Shown in pieces: positions 8,445-15,752 of a stretch of 64,000 nt of DNA. Position 1 is the first letter of the stretch; each line of letters starts with the position of its first letter. This DNA is from Saccharopolyspora gloriosae (GTDB lineage Bacteria; Actinomycetota; Actinomycetes; Mycobacteriales; Pseudonocardiaceae). The DNA is taken from the NCBI RefSeq assembly GCF_014203325.1, contig NZ_JACHIV010000001.1:2357501-2421500 (forward strand), in the 5' to 3' direction. A program made the position numbers and the translations under genes. The notes under the pieces were generated by a model. That model did not search any database, was not told the origin of the DNA, and saw only the letters and a program-made list of their open reading frames with translations.

Positions 8445-8486
8445 CGAGAAGGGCTTCGCCGGAATGGTTCGGCGAAGCCCTTCTCG
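8445..8486 (-). terminator. Strong hairpin after the ABC exporter gene
   Basis: A perfect 16-bp stem (8445-8460 with 8471-8486) around a 10-nt loop, beginning 14 bp after the exporter stop at 8500. It is the likely end of the regulator-exporter transcript, which implies a separate promoter for the precursor-C-B1-B2 operon within 8135-8444. There is no poly-U tract, so termination may depend on the stem alone or on Rho. Confidence 0.65.
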
Positions 8487-8499
8487 GGTGCGGACGCGC

Positions 8500-10263
8500 T
8501 CAGTTCGCGGTGGTTCCGGTGACCCGGCCGGCGTCCAGCGTCACCACCGCGTCCGCGGCGCGCACCGTGGACGGGCGGTGCGCGATCACCAGCAATGTGC
8601 ACTCGTCGGAGACCTTCGCGATGGTCTCGGTCAGCGCCGCCTCGTTCGCGCTGTCGAGCTGCGAGGTCGGCTCGTCCAGCAGCAGCAACCGGGGCCGCGG
8701 CAGCAGCGCGCGGGCCAGCGCGATCCGTTGCCGCTCGCCACCGGAGAGCAGATCGCCGTGCTCACCGACGGGCGTGTCCAGCCCGTGCGGCAGTCGCCGC
8801 ACCAAGGTCTCCAGCGCCGCCAGCCGCAGCACGCGCTGGACCTCCTCGGCGGGAGCGTCCGGGCGGGCGTAGGCGATGTTCTCGCCCAAGGTGCCGTGCA
8901 TGATCGGGCAGTGCTGCTCCACGAGGCTCAGCTGCGCCCGGCACTCGCGGCGGCTCATGCCCTCGCGCACGTCGACGCCGTCGAGCAGGATCCGCCCGCT
9001 GTCCTGGTCGTAGAACCGGGCCAGCAGCGCGAAGATCGTCGACTTGCCGGCGCCGGACGCCCCGACGAGCGCGACGTGGGTGTTGCGCGGCACGGCGAAC
9101 GAGACGCCGCGCAGCACCGGTTCGTCCGGGTCGTAGCCGAACCAGACGTCGCGCAGCTCCACCGCGGGCACCTCCGGCGCGACCGGTTCGCGCGGTGTGG
9201 TGGTGACCGGGGCGCGATCCTCCTCCACCGGCATCCGCGTCACGTCGTCGACGCGCTGCAACGCGGCCAGGCCGCGCTGCAAGGTGGCCATCACGTCGAA
9301 GATGTTGGCCATCGGCGTGGCGATGTAGGTGACGTAGAGCAGGAACCCCACCAGGTCGGCGAGCGTCGAGGCGCCGCTGACGACCCGGATGCCGCCGACG
9401 ACGAGCACCGCGATCAGCGAGGCGTGCATGGCCAGCGTCATCGCCGGGTTCACCACGGAATCCCGTTTGGCGGCACCCAGGTTCTGCTCGTACACCTGCC
9501 GGGCGCGCCGCCCGATGCGCTCCTGCTCGCGGTCCTCCGCGCGCAGCACCCGCACCGTGCGGATCGCCGAGAGCGCCCGCTCCAGTTCCGCGGTCATCCC
9601 GCCGAGGCTGTCCTGCGCGTCCTCCACGTTCCGGCGAATCCCCGCCAGCAGCAGCATGGTCAGCGCCCCGATCGCCCCGATGATCACCAGCACGATGAGG
9701 AACATCGCGGCGTCCAGCCAGATCATCATGGCGGTCCCGCCGAGCACGACGAACACGCCGACGACGACCTCGGAGAGGTCGTAGGCCAAGGTGTCCCGCA
9801 GCAGCGTCGTATCGCTGGTGGTGCGCGCGAGCAGGTCGCCGAGCCGCCGCTGCTCGTAGCGGCGCATCGGCAGCCGCAGCAGCGTGCCGATCACCCGCAG
9901 CCGCAGGCCCAGCACGATGCCCTCGCCGGAGCGTTCCAGCGCGTAGTGCCCGAGCGCGGAGACCACGGCCTCGCTGAGGAACACCGCGGCCAGCAACCAG
10001 ATCAGCGGCAGGTACGGCTGCTGCCGGGAGAACGCGTCGATGGCGCGACCGGCAAGCAGCGGCTGCACCAGCCCCAAACCGGCGCCCAGCAGCGAGAGCA
10101 CCAGCGCGATCATGATCGCGCGCTGGTGCCCGCGGGCGACCCTGATCAGGTCGCGGACGCCGACCCGCCTGGCCGGTTCGTCCGGGACCTGCTCGTCGAC
10201 GAGTTCGGGGGAGTCCTCCTCGTCGTCGTCGCCATGCCTGGTCGGCCGGAAGACTTGTAGCAC
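8500..10263 (-). CDS. ABC exporter, fused TMD-NBD (lasso D type)
   Basis: A 587-residue half transporter. After an acidic cytosolic N-terminus (DDDEEDSPE), six transmembrane helices span about residues 50-320. The ATPase follows with Walker A GASGAGKST, the LSGGERQRIALARALL signature, Walker B RLLLLDEPTSQLD and the H-loop IAHRPST. The start is GTG at 10263 with GAAGGAG 4-5 nt upstream. It should work as a homodimer, exporting the mature lasso peptide and giving immunity; that role comes from its place in the locus. It lies 64 bp after the LuxR-type regulator and is probably co-transcribed with it. A general drug or lipid exporter is the alternative. Confidence 0.82.
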   Translation of the reverse strand: MLQVFRPTRHGDDDEEDSPELVDEQVPDEPARRVGVRDLIRVARGHQRAIMIALVLSLLGAGLGLVQPLLAGRAIDAFSRQQPYLPLIWLLAAVFLSEAVVSALGHYALERSGEGIVLGLRLRVIGTLLRLPMRRYEQRRLGDLLARTTSDTTLLRDTLAYDLSEVVVGVFVVLGGTAMMIWLDAAMFLIVLVIIGAIGALTMLLLAGIRRNVEDAQDSLGGMTAELERALSAIRTVRVLRAEDREQERIGRRARQVYEQNLGAAKRDSVVNPAMTLAMHASLIAVLVVGGIRVVSGASTLADLVGFLLYVTYIATPMANIFDVMATLQRGLAALQRVDDVTRMPVEEDRAPVTTTPREPVAPEVPAVELRDVWFGYDPDEPVLRGVSFAVPRNTHVALVGASGAGKSTIFALLARFYDQDSGRILLDGVDVREGMSRRECRAQLSLVEQHCPIMHGTLGENIAYARPDAPAEEVQRVLRLAALETLVRRLPHGLDTPVGEHGDLLSGGERQRIALARALLPRPRLLLLDEPTSQLDSANEAALTETIAKVSDECTLLVIAHRPSTVRAADAVVTLDAGRVTGTTAN

Positions 10264-10327
10264 GTGACTCCTTCGGGGCGTTGATCGAGGAACTTCCGGG
10301 GAATCCGGGCGGATCCGCCGGCGCGAG

Positions 10328-11029
10328 TCAGTGGCAGCGGGCGCGTGGCGGCGGTCGTCCGGCCGCCTCCGAGCCCGCCGCGGTCGCGCTTTCGTCCCCT
10401 GAGATGAGTCCCCACCGCGTGGCGGTGGCGATGGCCTCGCTGCGGTTGCGGGAGCCCAGCCGGTGGTAGATCTCCCGGACCAGCCGGTACATCTGCCGTT
10501 CCGAGTACCCGGCGGACTTGGCGATGTCGGCGACGGGACTGCCCATCGCCAGCCGGGTCAGCAATTCGCGATCCACGCCGGTGAGGTTCAGCGCGGTCGG
10601 CGGGCGGGTGGTTCCGGCCGACAGCGACCGGGCGACGTCGAGCGGCAGCAGGACCGACCCGCGCAGCGCCAGCCGCAGCACGGTGATGATCTCGTCGAGC
10701 GCCGCGTCCTGGGCCACCAGGCCGTCGGCTCCGAGGCGCAGCGCCGCGCGGTAGTCCTCGGGGTCCGGCTCGTCGAGCAGTGCGATCAGCACTCGGGCCC
10801 GCCGGGTCGCGCGCAGCGTGGCCAGCATCGTGGCGTCGGACCGCGACACCTCGACGAGGCACGCGTCCCACTCGCCGGTGTCCGGCGCGTCCGCCGGAGC
10901 GGACTCCTGCACCGCGAATTCTGATTTCTCCAAGCCCAGCGCGAGCCCGTAGCGGTAAGCGGGAATGCCGTGCGCGATGAGGATGGCCGCATTCCGTGTG
11001 GACCCGTCACCGGAAATGCTTCCCCCCAC
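10328..11029 (-). CDS. LuxR/NarL-type regulator with degenerate receiver
   Basis: A 233-residue protein starting with GTG at 11029, with GGAGGAGG 5 nt upstream. The C-terminal LuxR helix-turn-helix is clear (LTGVDRELLTRLAMGSPVAD, then SERQMYRLVREIYHRLG). The N-terminal half has receiver-like order, but the phosphotransfer residues are replaced: the acidic pair after strand 1 reads His-Gly (ILIAHG), the phospho-acceptor strand reads CLVEV with Glu for Asp, and the conserved Lys loop reads GLVAQD. It is therefore probably not controlled by a histidine kinase. No kinase gene is nearby. It likely regulates the lasso operon and the exporter gene that follows it. Confidence 0.8.
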   Translation of the reverse strand: MGGSISGDGSTRNAAILIAHGIPAYRYGLALGLEKSEFAVQESAPADAPDTGEWDACLVEVSRSDATMLATLRATRRARVLIALLDEPDPEDYRAALRLGADGLVAQDAALDEIITVLRLALRGSVLLPLDVARSLSAGTTRPPTALNLTGVDRELLTRLAMGSPVADIAKSAGYSERQMYRLVREIYHRLGSRNRSEAIATATRWGLISGDESATAAGSEAAGRPPPRARCH

Positions 11030-11115
11030 TGTTCCTCCTCCGGATCGTCTTGCTCATCGAACGCGCATGGTGCACGTGTTCGGTGCAACGGCGGATGTCC
11101 GGCTGCCCGGCGGGT

Positions 11116-11149
11116 GCGGCGCGCGAATCGACGTCGATTCGCGCGCCGC
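11116..11149. promoter_or_regulatory. 34-bp perfect palindrome
   Basis: The arm GCGGCGCGCGAATCGAC is followed without a spacer by its exact complement (centre between 11132 and 11133). It lies 87 bp upstream of the LuxR-type gene and 359 bp beyond the end of the ABC-F gene. It could be an operator or a cruciform-forming terminator; the missing loop favours DNA binding. Confidence 0.45.
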
Positions 11150-11222
11150 GATGGCCCGTCCCGCGTCAGCGGTCTGATTTCCCGACGTCAACAGGTGCGG
11201 AGCCCGGTCGACGCGGGCCGTA

Positions 11223-11266
11223 CGGCATCGGTCGGATCACGCCACATCTGATGTGATCCGATGCCG
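11223..11266. promoter_or_regulatory. Second dyad upstream of the LuxR-type gene
   Basis: A 14-bp inverted repeat: the right arm GTGATCCGATGCCG at 11253-11266 pairs with 11223-11240, whose left arm has an extra TCGG bulge. It lies in the 478-bp gap between the LuxR-type and ABC-F genes. It may be a terminator of the ABC-F transcript or part of the regulator's promoter. Nothing gene-like is seen in the rest of the gap. Confidence 0.35.
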
Positions 11267-11507
11267 CCGACCGAATCGGGTCGATCACCTTCCCAGTTCT
11301 TCCAAGTTACTGGAAGTGGGCGGTAATCGCATACGTCCCTTCGGGTGTCACGCTCGTGCGCAGGAGTGTTCTTCGCGCGCTCTACCGGTTTCCCATTGCC
11401 GGTTCTGTTGTTCCGCATGCCGGTCGGAAATTCCTGTTTCGGATACCGTGCGGATTGTTCTGATCGGCCGGGATCGTCTCAGCGGATTCCTCGCCGGTGC
11501 CGCCCGA

Positions 11508-13139
11508 TCAGCTCGGCCCGTCCGCTTCGCGCAGTGCACCGCCGGACAGGTGCAGTCTTCGGGTCACGCCGATCTCGGTGAGGAACCGGTCGTCGTGGCT
11601 GACCACGACGAGGGCGCCTTCGTAGGCGTGCAGCGCGCTCTCCAGCTGACCGACGCTCACCAGGTCGAGGTTGTTCGTCGGCTCGTCGAGCAGCAGCAGC
11701 TGCGGCGCGGGTTCCGCGCACAGCACGCAGGCCAGCGTCGCGCGCAGCCGCTCCCCGCCGGAGAGGACTTCGACGGGCAGGTGCATCCGGTCGCCCTTGA
11801 ACAGGAACCGGGCCAGCACGTGCATGAACCGCGACTGCGGCAGTTCCGGCGCGAACGCCCGCAGGTTCTCGGCGACGGTGCGGCCGGTGTCGAGCAGGTC
11901 CAGCCGCTGCGAGAGGTAGGCGATGCGCCCCTCGGTCCGGGTGATCTCGCCGTGCTCCGGGGCGAGCTCACCGGTGATCAGGCGCAGCAGCGTCGACTTC
12001 CCGGACCCGTTGGCCCCGGTGAGCGCGACGCGCTCCGGACCACGGATCGCCAGGTCCACCCCCGGCTCGGCGAACACGGGCGGACCCGCGTAGCCGACGC
12101 GCAGCCCTTCGCCGAGGAACACCGTGCGCCCGGCGGGCACGCGGGTTCCGGGCAGTGCCAAGGAGATCTTCTCGTCGTCGCGCAGCGCCCGACCGGCCTC
12201 GTCGAGCTTGGCCTTGGCCTCCTCGACCCGCTGCGCGTGCGTCCCGTCCGCCCGGCCCGCGGATTCCTGCGCGCGGCGCTTGCGGGCTCCGGCGAGGATC
12301 TTCGGCAGCCCGGCGGACTTGACGTTGCGGGCGGCGTTGCTCGCGCGGCGGTCCGCGCGTTCCCGAGCCTGCTGGCGTTCCCGCTTCTCCCGCTTGACCT
12401 CGTGCTCGGCGTTGCGGACGTTGCGCTCGGCGACCTCCTGCTCGGCGCGCAGCGCGGCCTCGTAGTCGGTGAAGTTGCCGCCGTACCAGCGCATCTCACC
12501 CCGGTCGAGCTCGGCGATGCGGTCCATCCGGTCGAGCAGTTCGCGGTCGTGACCCACCAGCAGCAGGCACCCGCTCCAGTCCTCCAGCACGGAGTGCAGG
12601 CGTCGGCGCGCGTCGCGGTCGAGGTTGTTGGTGGGCTCGTCCAGCAGCAGCACGTCGGGCCGCTTGAGCAGTTGCGCGGCGAGTCCGAGGGACACGACCT
12701 GGCCGCCGCTGAACGTGCCCAGCGGCCGGTCCAGCGCCACGTCGCCCAGCCCGAGCCGATCCAGCTCGGCCCGAGCCCGTTCTTCGATGTCCCAGTCGTT
12801 GCCGACGACGGCGAAGTGGTGCTCGTCGACGTCCCCGGCTTCGATGGCGCGCAACGCGGCGAGCACCGGGGCGATCTCCAGCACTTCGGCCACGGTGAGC
12901 TCCCCGGCCAGCGGCAGGTTCTGCGGCAGGTAGCCGACGACGCCGTGGACGGTGACGGAGCCGGACCGCGGCCGGTGCCGCCCGGCGATGAGCTTGAGCA
13001 GCGTGCTCTTGCCCGCGCCGTTGGGCGCGACGAGCCCGGTGCGACCCGTGCCCGCGGTGAACGACAGCTCGTCGAACACGGGCGTGTCATCGGGCCAGGA
13101 GAAGGTGAGATCGGAACACACGATCAGTGCGTCGGGCAT
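11508..13139 (-). CDS. ABC-F family ATPase (ribosome protection type)
   Basis: A 543-residue soluble protein with two ABC domains and no membrane helices. Walker A motifs are at 38-46 (APNGAGKST) and 374-382 (TGANGSGKST). Signatures are FSGGQ (143-147) and LSGGE, each followed by a DEPTNNLD Walker B. Between them a long basic, helical linker (about 230-325) forms the arm that ABC-F proteins push toward the ribosomal peptidyl-transferase centre. Family members either protect against macrolides, lincosamides or pleuromutilins, or tune translation. The target drug cannot be read here. It is probably not self-resistance for the PKS product, since glutarimides hit eukaryotic ribosomes. Confidence 0.85.
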   Translation of the reverse strand: MPDALIVCSDLTFSWPDDTPVFDELSFTAGTGRTGLVAPNGAGKSTLLKLIAGRHRPRSGSVTVHGVVGYLPQNLPLAGELTVAEVLEIAPVLAALRAIEAGDVDEHHFAVVGNDWDIEERARAELDRLGLGDVALDRPLGTFSGGQVVSLGLAAQLLKRPDVLLLDEPTNNLDRDARRRLHSVLEDWSGCLLLVGHDRELLDRMDRIAELDRGEMRWYGGNFTDYEAALRAEQEVAERNVRNAEHEVKREKRERQQARERADRRASNAARNVKSAGLPKILAGARKRRAQESAGRADGTHAQRVEEAKAKLDEAGRALRDDEKISLALPGTRVPAGRTVFLGEGLRVGYAGPPVFAEPGVDLAIRGPERVALTGANGSGKSTLLRLITGELAPEHGEITRTEGRIAYLSQRLDLLDTGRTVAENLRAFAPELPQSRFMHVLARFLFKGDRMHLPVEVLSGGERLRATLACVLCAEPAPQLLLLDEPTNNLDLVSVGQLESALHAYEGALVVVSHDDRFLTEIGVTRRLHLSGGALREADGPS

Positions 13140-13205
13140 GGAGGATGCCTTCCAACGCCGGGCGGGCGCGCCACCGCGGCCCGCTGAGCGGACGGGGAAA
13201 CAGGT

Positions 13206-13285
13206 ACGACGACAAGACCTCCCGGACCACCCGGAGACGGGTGCGGAGGTGCTCGGGCTCCGGAATCACCCGGAGATGTCGTCGT
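13206..13285 (-). promoter_or_regulatory. Structured leader upstream of the ABC-F gene
   Basis: A nested set of inverted repeats that could fold as a three-way junction: an outer 9-bp stem (13206-13214 with 13277-13285), an inner hairpin (13217-13222 with 13245-13250, continuing as 13228-13233 with 13238-13243 around a GAGA loop as written on the plus strand), and a second hairpin (13258-13263 with 13270-13275). It sits 67-146 nt before the ABC-F start. Drug-responsive attenuation is known for resistance ABC-F genes; that role here is inferred. Confidence 0.4.
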
Positions 13286-13408
13286 CGCTCACCACGTCGG
13301 AACTCCCTGCTCAGCGGCACCGCAGAACCTCGTCCTGCGCTCGTACGGCACCGTAACAGCCGACCTCACCCCGGCGACAACGGTTTTTCCCGCCGAGCGG
13401 GTGCGGCG

Positions 13409-14041
13409 TCAGTACAGCCGGCGGTACCCGGCCTGCAGCTCGCGTTCGAGCACCGCGGGGTCGATGTCCAGGCCCGCCTGCGAGGCGGCGATCTCGCCCG
13501 GCGACGGGATTTCCTGGGCGAGGGCCTGGCTGTCCGGATCCCACAGCCGGGACCGCAGCAGCGCCCGCCCGCAGTGGAAGAAGACCTGCTCCACTTCGAC
13601 GATCAGCGCGAACTGCGCGTCCCTGCCGTCGACCCGCATCCGGGCGAGCACGTCGGGTTCGTCGGTGGCGTAGGCGCTTCCGTTGACGCGCAGCACTTCC
13701 GCGACGCCGGGCACGAGGAACAGCAGCCCGATCCCGTCGTTCTCGGCGAGGTTGTGGAACGAGTCGGCCATCTTGTTGCCCGGACGGTCCGGGATCGCCA
13801 GCGTGCGCTCGTCGAGCACCTTCACGAACCCGGGCTGATCACCGCGCGGCGAGCAGTCGGCCCGGCCCGCCGCGTCGGAGGTGGCCATCGACAGGTACGG
13901 GGAGTGCGCGATGAAGCGGTGCACGTGCTCGTCGACGCGGTCCCCGGACTTGAGCGCCTTGAGCATGTCGTCGGGGTGGCCGAGCCGTGCGCGCAGCTCG
14001 TCCATCGACACCCGGCGGGGGCGGGTTCGGGCGTGAGTCAT
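13409..14041 (-). CDS. Pyridoxamine 5'-phosphate oxidase-family flavoprotein
   Basis: A 210-residue protein of the split-barrel FMN-binding PPOX superfamily, close to the subgroup annotated as MSMEG_1061-type proteins. The barrel begins with FIAHSPYLSMATSDAAGRADCSPRGDQPGF, where Ser/Thr and Arg residues line the flavin phosphate site, then DRPGNKMADSFHNLAEND and a C-terminal WDPDSQALAQEIPSP segment. ATG at 14041 is chosen because GGGAGGAA precedes it. Such proteins use FMN or F420 for small redox or detoxification reactions; no substrate is evident. It is divergent from a TetR gene 135 bp away. Confidence 0.82.
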   Translation of the reverse strand: MTHARTRPRRVSMDELRARLGHPDDMLKALKSGDRVDEHVHRFIAHSPYLSMATSDAAGRADCSPRGDQPGFVKVLDERTLAIPDRPGNKMADSFHNLAENDGIGLLFLVPGVAEVLRVNGSAYATDEPDVLARMRVDGRDAQFALIVEVEQVFFHCGRALLRSRLWDPDSQALAQEIPSPGEIAASQAGLDIDPAVLERELQAGYRRLY

Positions 14042-14176
14042 GGTCGGTTCCTCCCACGGCGGGAAATGTCGGGTCAGCCCACCGGTGATGGCCACATCAC
14101 CGCAGGCTGTGGCACAATTATGAGCAATTGTTCGCTTCGTGCGCTACTCGCTTTCCGGCGCACTCCAGGAGGTGCC

Positions 14177-14797
14177 GTGAACTCGGGTGAGCGTCGGCTG
14201 CGACCACGCAAGCAACCGCGCCAGGTCCGGGCCGAACTGACCCGGCAGCGCATCCTCACGGCGGCTGCTCGCGTTTTCACCGAGCACGGCTACGCCGCGG
14301 GCACCACCAACCGCATCGCGGAGCGGGCGCGGATCTCCATCGGCTCGCTGTACCAGTACTTCCCGAACAAGGACGCGATCCTCGTCGAGCTGCTGACCCG
14401 CCACCTCGACGACGGCCTGCGCAACACCCGCGAGCGGTTGCCCGAGCCGCTGCCGGACTCCGTCGAGGACACGATCCGGCTGTTCGTCCGCGCCGCCATC
14501 GACAACCACCTCGACGATCCGAAGCTGCTGCGCATCATGATCGAGGAGGCGCCGCGCTCGCAGGCGCTGCTGGACAAGATCGCGCGCGTCGAGCGCTTCC
14601 ACATCACCTACGCCCGCGACCTGATCGAGCAGCACCCCGCGGTCCGAGTGGCCGATCCGCACACCGCGGCCCGCCTGGTCGTCTCCACCGTCGAGCTCGT
14701 CGTGCACCGGCTCATCGCCGCCGCCGACCCGATCGACATCCCGAGCTTCGAGAACGAACTGGTCGCCATGCTGACCCGGTACCTCACGGCGGGCTGA
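14177..14797 (+). CDS. TetR/AcrR-family regulator
   Basis: A 206-residue regulator. GTG at 14177 is preferred because AGGAGG lies 4 nt upstream. The N-terminal HTH contains RQRILTAAARVFTEHGYAAG and ISIGSLYQYFPNKDAIL, the TetR signature. The C-terminal domain (TetR_C type, with RIMIEEAPRSQALLDKI and a hydrophobic ending) is a helical ligand pocket. It is divergent from the PPOX flavoprotein across a short AT-richer spacer, the usual layout for a repressor that controls an adjacent detoxification enzyme. It resembles the TetR at 4693-5334 only in general family features. Confidence 0.85.
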   Translation: MNSGERRLRPRKQPRQVRAELTRQRILTAAARVFTEHGYAAGTTNRIAERARISIGSLYQYFPNKDAILVELLTRHLDDGLRNTRERLPEPLPDSVEDTIRLFVRAAIDNHLDDPKLLRIMIEEAPRSQALLDKIARVERFHITYARDLIEQHPAVRVADPHTAARLVVSTVELVVHRLIAAADPIDIPSFENELVAMLTRYLTAG

Positions 14798-15175
14798 GCT
14801 CCGCGCCCCGGAATTCCGCTCGACCGCAGCCTGTTCGAGTCGAGCTGCTGAACGTCGTCCGCCGGCACCGAAGGCGCGCTGCGCCGCCGCCCGGACCGGC
14901 GTCCACCCTCCGCAGGTGGCCGGGTTCGGAGTTCGGGAAGGGTTTCCCTGCGCAATCCGGCGCGACCCCGGTCCGCCCGACGTGCCGACCGGTGTTCCGG
15001 TCGACTCGGTGGTGCGGGGGCTGATCCGACCAGGGGGAATCTCGTTCATCGCGCGGCGGGTGCGCCGCGCGGCGAATCCCTGCGATCTCCGCCCCCGGGA
15101 ATGGGGCGAGGCCGACCGGCGAGAACGCGTCGGTCCGGTCGGCACGCCGTCACGCAGGTCGACGAAGGGATCACT
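14798..15175. other. 378-bp gap before the small secreted protein gene
   Basis: No frame here has convincing protein character. The right end should hold the promoter of the gene at 15176, but no clear -10/-35 pair or strong dyad was found. Confidence 0.5.
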
Positions 15176-15397
15176 GTGAAGAAGTTTGCGACCGGTGCCG
15201 CGCTCGGGCTCGGAATGCTGCTGGCCACCGCGGCGCCCGCCGCCGCGGAGGGCTACGTCTACACCGGCAAGTGGTACAACACCGCCGCCGCGTGCGAGAA
15301 GGCGTGGGACGACGCGCACGGCGGCGGCCCGAGCCTGGGCCACGAGTGCCGCCGCAACGCCGTCGGCGTGTACGAGCTCTGGGCCTACCAGCTCTGA
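15176..15397 (+). CDS. Small secreted two-cysteine protein
   Basis: A 73-residue protein starting with GTG at 15176 after CGAAGGGA. Residues 1-24 form a Sec signal peptide: MKK, then an Ala/Leu/Gly core, ending in APAAA before Glu25. The mature part of about 49 residues has Cys40 and Cys58, which can form one disulfide, several aromatic residues (Tyr27, Tyr29, Trp33, Tyr34, Trp44) and ends in WAYQL. This looks like a small folded extracellular domain. No family is recognised with certainty. Plausible roles are an inhibitor, an antimicrobial or a surface protein. It is transcribed alone, with a hairpin following the stop. Confidence 0.75.
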   Translation: MKKFATGAALGLGMLLATAAPAAAEGYVYTGKWYNTAAACEKAWDDAHGGGPSLGHECRRNAVGVYELWAYQL

Positions 15398-15422
15398 CGC
15401 CCCGGCAGTGACCGGCTGACCC

Positions 15423-15458
15423 GGCGAGGCCCCCTCCGGCGGCGGAGGGAGCCTCGCC
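15423..15458 (+). terminator. Hairpin after the small secreted protein gene
   Basis: An 8-bp outer stem (15423-15430 with 15451-15458) and a 6-bp inner stem (15432-15437 with 15444-15449) around GGCGGC, starting 26 bp after the stop codon. It is a likely transcription terminator without a T-run. Confidence 0.6.
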
Positions 15459-15461
15459 GAA

Positions 15462-15497
15462 CGCCGCGATCGCCGCGATCGCCGGGTTCGCCGGGTT
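15462..15497. repeat. Four tandem 9-bp units
   Basis: CGCCGCGAT occurs twice, then CGCCGGGTT twice, directly after the hairpin at 15423-15458. The unit is too short for a CRISPR repeat. Slippage in non-coding DNA is the simplest reading. The rest of the 355-bp gap to 15752 holds nothing gene-like. Confidence 0.6.
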
Positions 15498-15752
15498 CGC
15501 CGACGATCGTCGTCCGGGCGCCTCACTGCTGGGCCAAGGGCACGTCACCTGTGCGCCTGGCCGTTCCGGCATCAACTCGCGGTGTCCGGCCGGACTCCAG
15601 GGGGCGATCCGGATCAAGATCGGGGATCTGGTGAAACGCCGTCCGAACGAGCGGCCTGGGAGAGCTCGGATGTTCGCGGGCGGCCGGGAAACCCGCCATG
15701 ACAACGAATCGTGGCGGTGCGGCCTCCGCGAAGTGCTTCCGGGGTCGCGGAC

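Noticed and set aside
13127-14797. Long plus-strand frame leading into the second TetR gene
   Set aside because: Only the part from the GTG at 14177 looks like protein; the rest is antisense to the PPOX gene.
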